The notes beneath the pieces are model-generated. The model was not told the origin of the DNA. It did not search any database and was given only the letters and a program-made list of their open reading frames with translations. The position numbers and the translations under genes were made by a program. A stretch of DNA of 40,342 nucleotides from Armatimonadaceae bacterium (lineage in GTDB: Bacteria; Armatimonadota; Armatimonadia; Armatimonadales; Armatimonadaceae), in the NCBI GenBank assembly GCA_030446525.1, contig JAUJNC010000041.1:1-40342 (forward strand), written 5' to 3'. Of this stretch, positions 25,503 to 33,387 are shown in pieces. The stretch's first letter is position 1. Each line of letters opens with the position of its first letter.

Positions 25503-26192
25503 ATGTACCCTTTGCGAGACGGTGAGGCGGAGCTGGAGGCGCTGCTGCGGCGCGTGGATGGGGCGCTGGACGGTGGGTCGGGTTCGGGACTTGCGGGGGA
25601 AAGTCTCACGGCTCCGGAGCGGGAAAGCCGCGGCCATTCCCGCGCGGTCGTCGGCCTCAACGACCTGATCGCCACCCTGCTCATGGGCGGGAACGAGCGG
25701 CGGGTCGCCGTGGACCAGCCCCAGAGGGCCTCGCCCCGCGGCCCGCGCCTGGGCCGTCTGCGACCGGATGTCGCCTACACGGACCGGGCGACGCGGCGGC
25801 GCGTCAACGTCGAGGTGGACACGGTCGGCGGGAGGAGCCATCGCGCGCAGGCGCGCAAGCGGGCCACCCTCCAGCAGAACGACCCGCGTTCCACCAACGT
25901 CTTTGTCGATGTGGACCGCGGCACGGGCCGCGTGCGACGAGTTCAGATCTTTCGTCCCGGCGACGGCACGCCGTCCAGGGACTTCCGGCCGCAAATCGAC
26001 ATGACTCTGCCCATCCCCCGACGGTATCAGCAGCAGTATCGCCGCGTCGTCCAGTCGCTCCCGGGGCTGTCCGCCCCCGCCCCGCGCCCTGCCCGCTCAG
26101 GAGGGGGAGGAGGATCTACGCAGCGGCGGCCCGCTCCACGAAAGAGACGGCGGCAGCGTGAGGCGGAGATGGCGGCGGCGATGCCCCTTTAG
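25503..26192 (+). CDS. Protein with GEAELEALL leader and possible nuclease-like core
   Basis: A 229-residue frame from ATG 25503 (GGGGAGAG upstream). It opens MYPLRDGEAELEALLRRVDG, the third copy of the shared leader. After a variable linker the core reads LRPDVAYTDRATRRRVNVEV, then GGRSHRAQARKRATLQQNDP and NVFVDVDRGTGRVRRVQIFR. The PD followed by a hydrophobic strand with VEVD resembles PD-(D/E)xK nuclease folds, but the expected Lys after Glu is replaced by Asp. The tail is Pro/Arg-rich with GGGGGS. No signal peptide. A DNA-acting effector is possible but unproven. Confidence 0.6.
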   Translation: MYPLRDGEAELEALLRRVDGALDGGSGSGLAGESLTAPERESRGHSRAVVGLNDLIATLLMGGNERRVAVDQPQRASPRGPRLGRLRPDVAYTDRATRRRVNVEVDTVGGRSHRAQARKRATLQQNDPRSTNVFVDVDRGTGRVRRVQIFRPGDGTPSRDFRPQIDMTLPIPRRYQQQYRRVVQSLPGLSAPAPRPARSGGGGGSTQRRPAPRKRRRQREAEMAAAMPL

Positions 26193-26219
26193 CTCGGTTA
26201 GCTCGGTGGTGCGGCGGAA

Positions 26220-26795
26220 CCTCGGATCCGCGGCTGCGCGGAACCTTTTCTGCTCCGTTATTGGGGCGCCGCGGCCCGCAACGTCTTCGACGCCTGGCGG
26301 CGATTGGAGGGCCTGGCAGCCCTGCCGAAATAGTTAGACGAGGCGAGTGGAACCAGGGACAAGAAAGACTCTGGTTCGGCGCGTTCTCCCCGGAGACCTT
26401 TCGGATCGTTCGACTAAAGAATGGATCGAGTCGAGAGTGTTTTCACCGAGAGGAGTTTACGATACGCTGTGACCCGGACCTAAACGCATACGCCCGTTCG
26501 AGTCCCGGCGTCTTCCGAATCGTCCTCGGCAAATATTGGCTCCAGGCTCCGTCGGAGCTCATGGAACGAGTGCAAGCATTCATCCATGAAGCGGCGCACA
26601 TTGCCGGAGTCCCCACGTTGGGAGAGCGCAAAAAACAGGGGCAGAGGGAGGCGCGTTGTTTGGCTCAGAACCCAAAGCAGGCGCGCGAACGCCGAGAGCT
26701 ATGGGTACTGCGCGATGTCGCAGGCCATCGTCGCGCACCTCATGACCACCCCCGAGACCTGGACGGCGGGTTCCGAGACCTGGACGGCGAGTTGA
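26220..26795 (+). CDS. Asp-zincin (lysine-specific metalloendopeptidase-like) domain protein, frameshifted
   Basis: The start is not clear; coding similarity begins with ARNVFDAWRRLEGLAALP near 26270. A shift near 26330 leads to NQGQERLWFGAFSPETFRIV, FTIRCDPDLNAYARSSPGVF, the zinc motif VQAFIHEAAHIAGVP (HEAAH at 26585-26599) and CLAQNPKQAR. After a second shift near 26690 the neighbouring frame gives NAESYGYCAMSQAIVAHLM. This order of HExxH, ACLxLA-like and NAxSYxYF-like blocks is typical of Asp-zincin peptidases of the M35/lysine-specific type. The expected GTxDxxYG with the third zinc ligand is not evident (GERKKQGQ lies there), so activity is doubtful or another indel hides it. The end is a 7-residue tandem duplication around ETWTA. 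Confidence 0.6.
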
Positions 26796-26881
26796 TTGTG
26801 AACCATCGAGCGGCGACGACCACGACATTACGGGAAAGCGAGGGAACTGCACGGCAGGCCGCCCCGAACCGGCCCACGCCC

Positions 26882-28267
26882 GTGCTCGCCTACGCCTGCG
26901 CCAACCGCGTGCGCTTTGTTGTGGAACTGAAGGACTTCGTCCGCTTTCCCAGCGTCAGCGCGCAGCCCGAACACGCCGCCGACGTTAGGACCTGTGCCCG
27001 CTGGCTAGCAGACCACCTGCGCCGGATCGGCATGGAGCGCGCGGCGGTCGTGCCCACCCCGCGCCATCCCCTCGTCTGGGCGGAGTGGCGGCGCGCCGGG
27101 GCTGGCCGCCCCACCATCCTCCTCTACGGCCACTACGACGTGCAGCCCGCCGACCCGCTGGCCGAATGGAAAACACCGCCATTCGAGCCGACCCTGCGTG
27201 GTGACCATCTGTACGGGCGCGGCGCTTCCGACGATAAGGGGCAGATCTTGGCACAGATCAAGGCGCTGGAGGCGTATCTGAAGACCGCCGGCTGCCTGCC
27301 CGTCAACGTCCTGTGTCTGTACGAGGGCGAGGAGGAGATCGGCAGCCCGAACCTGACGCCGTTTCTGGAGCGCAACAAGAAGGCGTTGCGGGCGGCGAAC
27401 GCGGCCATCGTCTCGGACACGCGCATCCCCGCCCCGGATCGCCCGGCGATCACCTACGCGCTGCGCGGCAGTCTGGCGGCGGAGCTGGAGGTGTTCGGCC
27501 CGCGGCGGGACCTTCACTCCGGGGCGTTCGGCGGCGCGATCCACAACCCGCTCCAGGCGCTCTGCGAGATGATCGCCCGCCTGCACGAGCCGGGAAGCGG
27601 CCGCGTCGCCATCCCCGGCTTCTACGACCGCGTCCGGCGCTGGGATGAGGCGGAGCGGGGATACATGGCGCGCACCGGCCCCTCGGACGCGCAGATCCTG
27701 CGGGATGCGCAGCACGCCGGGCCGGGATGGGGCGAGGCCGGCTATACGCTCTACGAGCGCACCACGCTCCGTCCCGCGCTGACGATCAATGGGCTGTCCG
27801 GCGGATATGGGGGACCGGGCGGCAAGTCCATCATCCCCGCGCGCGCCTCGGCCAAGCTGAGCTTCCGGCTCGTGCCGGACCAGGACCCGCGGGAGGTGGA
27901 ACGGCTGTTCCAGCGCCACATCGCCCGGATCACCCCACCGTCGGTGCGCAGCGTGGTGCGCGTCGGGGCCTCCTCCCCGTCGGCCCTCATCGCCCGCCGA
28001 CATCCTGCCCTGCGCGCCGCCGCCGTCGCTTATCGGCAGGGATTCGGCGCGGAACCGATCTTTTTGCGCTCCGGCGGTAGTATTCCCATCGTAAATACCT
28101 TTAAGGAGATGCTGGGCCTGCCGGTCGTTTTGATGGGCTTCGCCCTGACCGACGATGGGATGCACGCCCCGAACGAGCGGTTCTATCTGCCGAATTTCTA
28201 CAACGGCATCGCGACCTGCATCCGGTTCCTGCACGAGATCGGTGCGGGCGGCGGCAGATTAAAATGA
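26882..28267 (+). CDS. M20 family dipeptidase
   Basis: The open frame extends back to 26261, but that part belongs to a different protein reached through frameshifts. GTG 26882 gives LAYACANRVRFVVELKDFVR, the normal N-terminus of M20 dipeptidases. Zinc-site motifs are LYGHYDVQP near residue 82, RGASDDKGQ near 115 and CLYEGEEEIGSPN near 145. The lid domain carries RRDLHSGAFGGAIHNP, and the C-terminal block is DDGMHAPNERFYLPNF. About 461 residues, cytoplasmic, cleaving dipeptides or related amides. The stop overlaps the next ATG (ATGA). The protein is intact and looks like a metabolic gene; whether it belongs to the cluster upstream is unclear. Confidence 0.85.
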   Translation: MLAYACANRVRFVVELKDFVRFPSVSAQPEHAADVRTCARWLADHLRRIGMERAAVVPTPRHPLVWAEWRRAGAGRPTILLYGHYDVQPADPLAEWKTPPFEPTLRGDHLYGRGASDDKGQILAQIKALEAYLKTAGCLPVNVLCLYEGEEEIGSPNLTPFLERNKKALRAANAAIVSDTRIPAPDRPAITYALRGSLAAELEVFGPRRDLHSGAFGGAIHNPLQALCEMIARLHEPGSGRVAIPGFYDRVRRWDEAERGYMARTGPSDAQILRDAQHAGPGWGEAGYTLYERTTLRPALTINGLSGGYGGPGGKSIIPARASAKLSFRLVPDQDPREVERLFQRHIARITPPSVRSVVRVGASSPSALIARRHPALRAAAVAYRQGFGAEPIFLRSGGSIPIVNTFKEMLGLPVVLMGFALTDDGMHAPNERFYLPNFYNGIATCIRFLHEIGAGGGRLK

Positions 28268-29126
28268 GCACGGTAATCGATTTCCACTGCCACGCGGGCG
28301 AGGGCGACCGGCTAACCGCCCCGTGGAACACCGCCGCGCCGCTCGACACTTATCTGCGGCGCGCCCGTGCGACGGGTATCCAGCGGACGGTCGTGGTCCC
28401 GCCGTTCCATAGCGACTATCGGAGGGCGAATGCGCACCTGGCCGGGCTGGTGGCGCGTTATCCTGATCGCCTGATTGGCTTCGCCGCCGTGCATCCCGTG
28501 CGCGATTCGGGCCGCATCCCGGCGATGCTTTCCCAGGCGGTGCGGGAATGGGGATTTCGCGGCGTCAAGGTGCATGGCAGCGACGCCTTCCCGACCCGCG
28601 AGGTCTGCGAGGCGGTCCGCGCGCTCGGCCTGCCGCTCCTCGTGGACGTGTTCGGGCGCGCCTACGTCATCGAGATGCTGGCGCGGGAGTTTCCTGATGT
28701 GCGCTTCGTAGTGCCGCACCTGGGCAGCTTCGCCGACGACTGGCGGGCGCAGCAGCAGGTGGTGGATCAGCTGGCGCGCTTCCCGAACCTGTACGCCGAC
28801 ACGTCGGGCGTGCGCCGCTTCGATTATCTCGTCCGGCCGTGGAGCGAGCCGGCCCGGCGAAGCTCCTCTTCGGCTCGGACGGACCGTGGCTGCACCCCGG
28901 CGTCGAGATCCACAAGATTCGGCTACTGGGCCTGCCGCCGTCCGCCACGTCGGCGATTCTGGGAGGGAACGCCGCCCGCTTGCTATGCCGAGGGGAAGCG
29001 CCGGATCAGAATGCAGGATACCACCGGGATAACGATAAAATATATGGTAGAATTCCGTCGCTGACGGGCAGATCTCCCGCCCGGGCGAGCCGTGTCGTTC
29101 GTGCACAGCGTCGCGATTCGTCCTAA
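28264..29126 (+). CDS. Amidohydrolase-family (TIM-barrel) hydrolase, one frameshift
   Basis: ATG 28264 overlaps the dipeptidase stop. The start VIDFHCHAGEGDRL holds the His-x-His metal pair. DRLIGFAAVHP, FRGVKVHG, LPLLVDV, VRFVVPHLGSF and FPNLYADTSGV match amidohydrolase_2 enzymes. Near 28850 the frame shifts to RAGPAKLLFGSDGPWLHPGV and ILGGNAARLL, the usual late Asp motif and C-terminus. The open frame then runs on to 29126, probably beyond the true end. Members act as decarboxylases or hydrolases on small molecules; the substrate cannot be told. Coupling to the dipeptidase suggests a shared pathway. Confidence 0.7.
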
Positions 29127-29183
29127 AGATTTTGTCTTCTCGTTCGTTGCACCATCGCGTTCGCGGCGTCCCGATTGTGGTGC

Positions 29184-29203
29184 GGAGGGGCCGACGCCCC
29201 TCC
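29184..29203. terminator. Short GC hairpin upstream of the LuxR-type gene
   Basis: GGAGGGGC (29184-29191) pairs with GCCCCTCC (29196-29203) over a 4-nt loop. It sits between the amidohydrolase frame and the next gene. Without a T run it may be a weak terminator or a structured leader. Confidence 0.4.
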
Positions 29204-29262
29204 CCGCCGAGTGTTGTGACGGGCCCCGCTCGAAAGCGATCTTCCTGTAGGAGAAGAGAGTC

Positions 29263-29757
29263 ATGACCCACCCGCAGCTGGGGGAGATCTTACGCCCCGC
29301 GCTAGTCGCCGAAGAGGGCCTCGCGCTTGGAACGGCAACGGGAGCCGACGCAGCCCCCGACGATGCCGCGTTGCTGGAGGAACTGCTCCTTCGTCTTGTG
29401 GCGCACCGAAACGAGCACGGGATTCTTCCCCTGGATCACGACGGGTGCGAGATCCTCCTGGACGCCGAGCTCCGGGGCGTGCGCTGCCGCTTCACGCGGA
29501 CGCGGCCTCCCACGCCGGCCGTGGACCACAACGGGCGGATCACGCTCAGCCCCCGCGAATTGGAGATCGCCCGGATGGTGGCGCGGGGCTATCCCAACAA
29601 GACGATCGCCTCCGTCCTGGACATCAGCGCGTGGACGGTCTCCACCTATCTGCGCCGCATGTTCTCGAAAATCGGGGTGTGTTCGCGGGCCGCCCTGGTC
29701 AACCGCCTGCACGAGGCGGGAATTCTGATCGAACCAAGCAGCCAGGATGGCCTTTGA
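29263..29757 (+). CDS. LuxR-type helix-turn-helix regulator
   Basis: A 164-residue protein with AGGAG at good distance before ATG 29263. The first 85 residues form an unknown small sensor or dimer domain (LLEELLLRLVAHRNEHG, CEILLDAELRGVRCRF). The C-terminal part is a LuxR/FixJ DNA-binding domain: LSPRELEIARMVARGYPNKT, IASVLDISAWTVSTYLRRMF and SKIGVCSRAALVNRL. It lacks a phosphoacceptor receiver. It stands downstream of the cluster and could control it, but no matching site was identified. Confidence 0.8.
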   Translation: MTHPQLGEILRPALVAEEGLALGTATGADAAPDDAALLEELLLRLVAHRNEHGILPLDHDGCEILLDAELRGVRCRFTRTRPPTPAVDHNGRITLSPRELEIARMVARGYPNKTIASVLDISAWTVSTYLRRMFSKIGVCSRAALVNRLHEAGILIEPSSQDGL

Positions 29758-29832
29758 CAATCGACGAGGTGCTGCCAAATTAACGCCTGCCGGTCCGGAA
29801 CCTGCCCGCCAAAGTTACGTTGGCAAGACCTT

Positions 29833-29955
29833 TCAGCCTTTTCGGGACGCCACAATGGCCGCGTCGTGGATCTCGGACGCGGCCCGCAGGCCGCACTCGA
29901 TAGCGCCCTGGATCCAGGCGTGGCACAGCGAGGCGTGCTCCCCGGCGAGGATGTC
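29833..29955 (-). pseudogene. C-terminal fragment of a flavin amine-oxidase-like gene
   Basis: The minus strand reads [20 protein letters not shown], then [20 protein letters not shown] and a stop at 29833. AGEH followed by WIQGAIESGLRAA is the flavin-contacting C-terminus of monoamine-oxidase-type proteins. Nothing of the rest of the gene lies upstream, where a CehA-like fragment and the glycerol-1-phosphate dehydrogenase end instead. Confidence 0.65.
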
Positions 29956-30037
29956 CGGCTGGCGGGAGAAGGCAAGCGGAAGGTGACGGTACAGTGCGCC
30001 CCGTGGATGGAGATCGACCGGGTCAGGATTCGGGCGG
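29938..30037 (+). pseudogene. Fragment of a CehA/McbA-like metallohydrolase gene
   Basis: The plus strand reads [20 protein letters not shown] and [14 protein letters not shown]. This matches LPGDDVRLKGKG, VQCANWLDVDRVQVLVNG of the intact gene at 8733-10526. Only about 30 residues remain, and it overlaps the last codons of the minus-strand dehydrogenase. It is a scar of a lost paralog. Confidence 0.6.
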
Positions 30038-31417
30038 GGAAGACTCCGCCCGGGGCCACGGCCCGTCGGGGCCGAACAGGTGCTCCAGCGCCGCGTCCAT
30101 CAAAGCGGTGCGCGCGGCCAGATCCAGGACGGTGAAGCGACGCCGGATGAAGTACGCCTGGCGGTAGCTGGCACGCAGGTGCGTGCGCGACAGGCCGATC
30201 TGCTCCGGCTCGTCGGGGCAGCCGGCGGCGCGAAACTTTTCCCGGACCTCCGCGAAGCCGTACCCGTGGAGGTGCCGCGCCAGCCGGGGACGCACCTGCG
30301 GCCACGCCTCCCGGACCCGCAGAAGCTGCGCGCGCAGGGCGTCGGCCGGCACGTACTTGGCCTGCATCTCCCGCCGCGCCACCGCGCGCAGCGCCTCCGC
30401 ATCCAGGCGCGCGGCGATCTCCCGCTCGACGTCTTCCCATGCCGGCCAGAGCCGCACGGCGCGCTCCACGTCGTCGAGCGCGCCGAGGAGGTCCTCCTTC
30501 GCCAGGAGGCGCTCGTACAGCGCGAGCGAGGCCAGCGTGCCGATGCCGACCTGGAACCCGTGCGACGCGGCCGCCCCGCCGTGCGTGTGGCGCTGCATGT
30601 CCCAGAGATGGCTGAACTGATGCTCGGCGCCGGACGCGGGCCGGCTCGACTGCGCGGCCTGCAGGGCGAACCCGCTGAGCATCAGGCCGAACACCAGACG
30701 CCGCAGGGCCTCCGGCTCGCCGCCGGCGATGTCCGCCGGGGCATCCAGCCAGGCGCGCAGGCGGCTCTGGACCGTCCGCCAGACGGCCGGGACGATGGGT
30801 TCGGCGCCGGCGGCATCGGCGACAATCCAGTCGGCCCCGGCGGGGCATTTGGCGAGCAGGTCGGCGTACCCGGAGGCGTTCAAGCCCTGCGGGGCGGCCG
30901 CGATGACCTCGAGGTCCGCCAGAACCCCGCGCGGGGCCGGGCAGGCGAATGTCTGTTTCGCGCCCCGGGAGGTGATCGAGGCGCCGAACGCCGTGTAGCC
31001 GTCCATCGAGGCCGCCGTGGCGACCACCAGGTAGGGCCGGTCCTGCTGGTGCGCCGCCAGCTTGGTCAGGTCGTTGATCGTCCCGGACCCGACCGCCACC
31101 GGGATCGCGTCGGTACGCGACAGGCGGGCCGCCAGCGTCTCGACGAACCCGTACTCCGCGTGGACCTCGTCCCCCAGCAGGATCGGGGCCTCGCCCGCGA
31201 CCGCCCCGGCGCGCAGACTGTCCACCACGTCCCGACCGGCGGCGGCGAACGTGTGGGTGTCGGCGACGACCACGGCGCGCCGGGACCCGAAGAGCGCGGT
31301 GAAGGCGGCGGCGGTGTCGTGCCGCGCCCCGATGCCGACGCGCAGGAGGCGCGTGTCGCGGGCGGCGCGCAGCGCCTGCTCGGCGAGCTGTTCGTCCACC
31401 GAAGGCGCTTCGTTCAT
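30023..31417 (-). CDS. sn-glycerol-1-phosphate dehydrogenase (AraM/EgsA-like)
   Basis: A 464-residue intact protein of the iron-alcohol-dehydrogenase fold. [10 protein letters not shown] near residue 110 binds NAD(P)[17 protein letters not shown] near 134 and the metal site [28 protein letters not shown] near 258-290 are characteristic of glycerol-1-phosphate dehydrogenases. The enzyme reduces dihydroxyacetone phosphate to sn-glycerol 1-phosphate, the archaeal-type stereoisomer that some bacteria (Bacillus AraM) also make for lipid synthesis. ATG 31417 overlaps the stop of the upstream phosphodiesterase gene by 4 nt, so both form one unit. The role in this bacterium is unknown. Confidence 0.85.
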   Translation of the reverse strand: MNEAPSVDEQLAEQALRAARDTRLLRVGIGARHDTAAAFTALFGSRRAVVVADTHTFAAAGRDVVDSLRAGAVAGEAPILLGDEVHAEYGFVETLAARLSRTDAIPVAVGSGTINDLTKLAAHQQDRPYLVVATAASMDGYTAFGASITSRGAKQTFACPAPRGVLADLEVIAAAPQGLNASGYADLLAKCPAGADWIVADAAGAEPIVPAVWRTVQSRLRAWLDAPADIAGGEPEALRRLVFGLMLSGFALQAAQSSRPASGAEHQFSHLWDMQRHTHGGAAASHGFQVGIGTLASLALYERLLAKEDLLGALDDVERAVRLWPAWEDVEREIAARLDAEALRAVARREMQAKYVPADALRAQLLRVREAWPQVRPRLARHLHGYGFAEVREKFRAAGCPDEPEQIGLSRTHLRASYRQAYFIRRRFTVLDLAARTALMDAALEHLFGPDGPWPRAESSPPES

Positions 31418-32283
31418 GCCTTCCCCCCGCCGGGCTGTGCGTAGTACTGGCGCAACGCCTCCCGCACCACGTCCGGGTGATCCGTGGCGAAGCTGGCCAC
31501 CCCCAGGTCCAGCAGCCTCCAGAGCGTCGGCGCGTCCCGCACGCCGTAGGGCAGGACCTGGAACAGGATGTGGCGCGCGCGCAGGCGTCGGCCGGCCTCG
31601 GCCAGGAACGGCGACGACGGCAGGAACGGCTCGCCCCCGGCGCCGGGGTCCTCGGGGTTCCGTCGCACGTGGATCTGCAGCTGCGTGATCGCCTCAAAGC
31701 CCTGCGCCTCCAGCTCGCCCAGGCGCCGGGCAAGCTCGCCCTCGGCGCCGCCCATCCAGAGGAGTGTTTGCCCCGCCGGCGCGAGCGCCTTCCAGCGCCG
31801 CAAAAGGGAAGGATCGGTGCTGGCGAGGATCAGCTGCCCGGTCACGCCCGCCGCCGCTGTCTGGCGGGCGAGCCGCTCCAGATCCACGTTCTTGATGTCC
31901 GCGTACATGCGGCGGTCGGGGTGGGCGGCCAGCGTGTCCAGGATCTGCGCCAGGGACGGCACGCGCGGGCCGCCCGCGTCGCCGAACCGGCGAACGGCGT
32001 CCCAATCCAGGTCCTCGATCCCCTGCCGCCGGCGCTCCTCCGGGGCGTCCGGGAACAGGCGGCCCAGGGCATTGTCGTGGAACGCCACGATGACCCCGTC
32101 GCGCGTCGTCCGCAGGTCCGCTTCGGGAACGGTGCCCAGGCTCCAGGCGAGCGCGAACGCCTCCGGCGAGTTCTCCGGCAACAGGACGCCCGCCCCGCGG
32201 TGGCTCTGCACCGTGACCGCGGCGAGCGGGATATGATCGCGTACATTCCACGCGACCGGCGGTGTCGCCTCTTCACGCCTCAC
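31414..32283 (-). CDS. Glycerophosphodiester phosphodiesterase family protein
   Basis: GTG 32283 was chosen because AAGGAG lies 6 nt upstream; the frame opens further at TTG 32301. About 289 residues. The GDPD catalytic features are SHRGAGVLLPENSPEAF (His-Arg and Glu-Asn), VPEADLRTTRDGVIVAFHD (metal Glu/Asp and second His), and RRMYADIKN. GDPDs cleave glycerophosphodiesters to glycerol phosphate and an alcohol. No signal peptide, so cytoplasmic. Tight coupling with glycerol-1-phosphate dehydrogenase points to a shared glycerol-phosphate or lipid route. Confidence 0.85.
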   Translation of the reverse strand: MRREEATPPVAWNVRDHIPLAAVTVQSHRGAGVLLPENSPEAFALAWSLGTVPEADLRTTRDGVIVAFHDNALGRLFPDAPEERRRQGIEDLDWDAVRRFGDAGGPRVPSLAQILDTLAAHPDRRMYADIKNVDLERLARQTAAAGVTGQLILASTDPSLLRRWKALAPAGQTLLWMGGAEGELARRLGELEAQGFEAITQLQIHVRRNPEDPGAGGEPFLPSSPFLAEAGRRLRARHILFQVLPYGVRDAPTLWRLLDLGVASFATDHPDVVREALRQYYAQPGGGKA

Positions 32284-32478
32284 GCCGCGCTCCTTCGCCA
32301 AAACTGCACGGGGTTCTTGCCATGGTTTCGCGCTCTATGTTTTGCGTTTGGCCGGTAGATCCCTTCTTGATGGAAACGCGGCCCGAAGGAGGAATACGGC
32401 TCGCCAGGGTGAACCTGATCAAAACCATGGCCCCAGCCGACTCCGGCGGATCGTGTGGCCACAAACGAGGAAGAACCC

Positions 32479-33341
32479 ATGCGTCGACGCAACCGCAGCC
32501 TTACTCTTGCCGGATCTGCCTTCACGCTGATCGAGCTTCTCGTCGTCATCGCCATCATAGCGATCCTCGCTGCGATCTTGTTTCCTGTGTTTGCCCAGGC
32601 GCGCGAACGCGCCCGTGCCGCTCAGTGTCTGTCCAACCTGAAGCAGATCGGCACCGGCCTGATGATGTACGTCCAGGACTACGACGAGGCCTACCCCGCT
32701 GCCCAGGTGCGTCCCGTCCCGCCTGTCAACGGCGGGGGCAGCACCAATATGCCTATCGACTCGCAGCTCGCCCCCTACATCAAGAACGATCAGGTATGGG
32801 CCTGTCCGAGCGACGGCAACCCGACGTTCAATCTCGGGTCGGAGCGCTTCTACGACGGCAAGTACGACCCCGCCAAGAACGGCGGGAAGCGCCACCGGCG
32901 CACCTACGCCTATGTGCTCGAGATCAATACGCAGCAAGGGGGTAGCTCCGCACCGGATCCGAATACCGGCCTTTCCCGCCGGAACCCGGTGCCATTAGGT
33001 CATTCGCTGGCGTCTGTGGACCAGTCTGCAGATACCATCGCGATCACCGAGGCCTCTTCGATCCTGGGGGTTGGCCAGATGGGCGCCTATGACGGGGGCT
33101 TCTTCACCGGCTGTGACACCTGGAAAATACCGGGGCGCCAGGCGGGGACCGACGGCGCGAACACGGGCGGCTGCGACGCCACTTTCAATAACGCGGCCAA
33201 CATCCCCTGCAGGGCCACTTCGACAAGGGCACCTTTATCTTCGCCGACGGCCACGTCAAAAATCTGGGGTGGAAGCAGGCACGCGCCAATGACTTTTACC
33301 TGTTCAAGCGCCAGAAGCCGACCCAGACCTTCGTGCCGTAG
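32479..33341 (+). CDS. Pseudopilin-like (DUF1559-type) protein, one frameshift
   Basis: ATG 32479 follows GAGGAAG; an upstream GTG at 32455 is in frame but less likely. [20 protein letters not shown] leads into [20 protein letters not shown], then [20 protein letters not shown] and [16 protein letters not shown] near residue 110 is the usual later block. A shift near 33210 joins the C-terminus [20 protein letters not shown] and ends at TAG 33341. It should be processed by a prepilin peptidase. The gene precedes a Gfo/Idh/MocA oxidoreductase on the same strand with a 46-bp gap. About 287 residues when corrected. Confidence 0.8.
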
Positions 33342-33387
33342 AAATAGGGCCCGCCCGTAGCAGGGCTTTGATGAGGAGCGAGCACTT

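Noticed and set aside
15673..26795. A contractile injection system in the window
   Set aside because: No sheath, tube, baseplate or AAA ATPase protein was recognised; only the cargo-like pattern is seen, so the link stays a hypothesis.
26261..28267. A single fused peptidase of 668 residues
   Set aside because: The first part belongs to an Asp-zincin-like protein continuing in another frame; M20 proteins normally start at the LAYACANRVRF block.
30080..31444. Plus-strand open frame of 454 codons
   Set aside because: It is antisense to the glycerol-1-phosphate dehydrogenase, whose motifs are clear.
29646..31733. Minus-strand open frame of 695 codons
   Set aside because: It is Arg/Gly/Ala-rich shadow coding in another frame of the dehydrogenase and phosphodiesterase genes, common at high GC.
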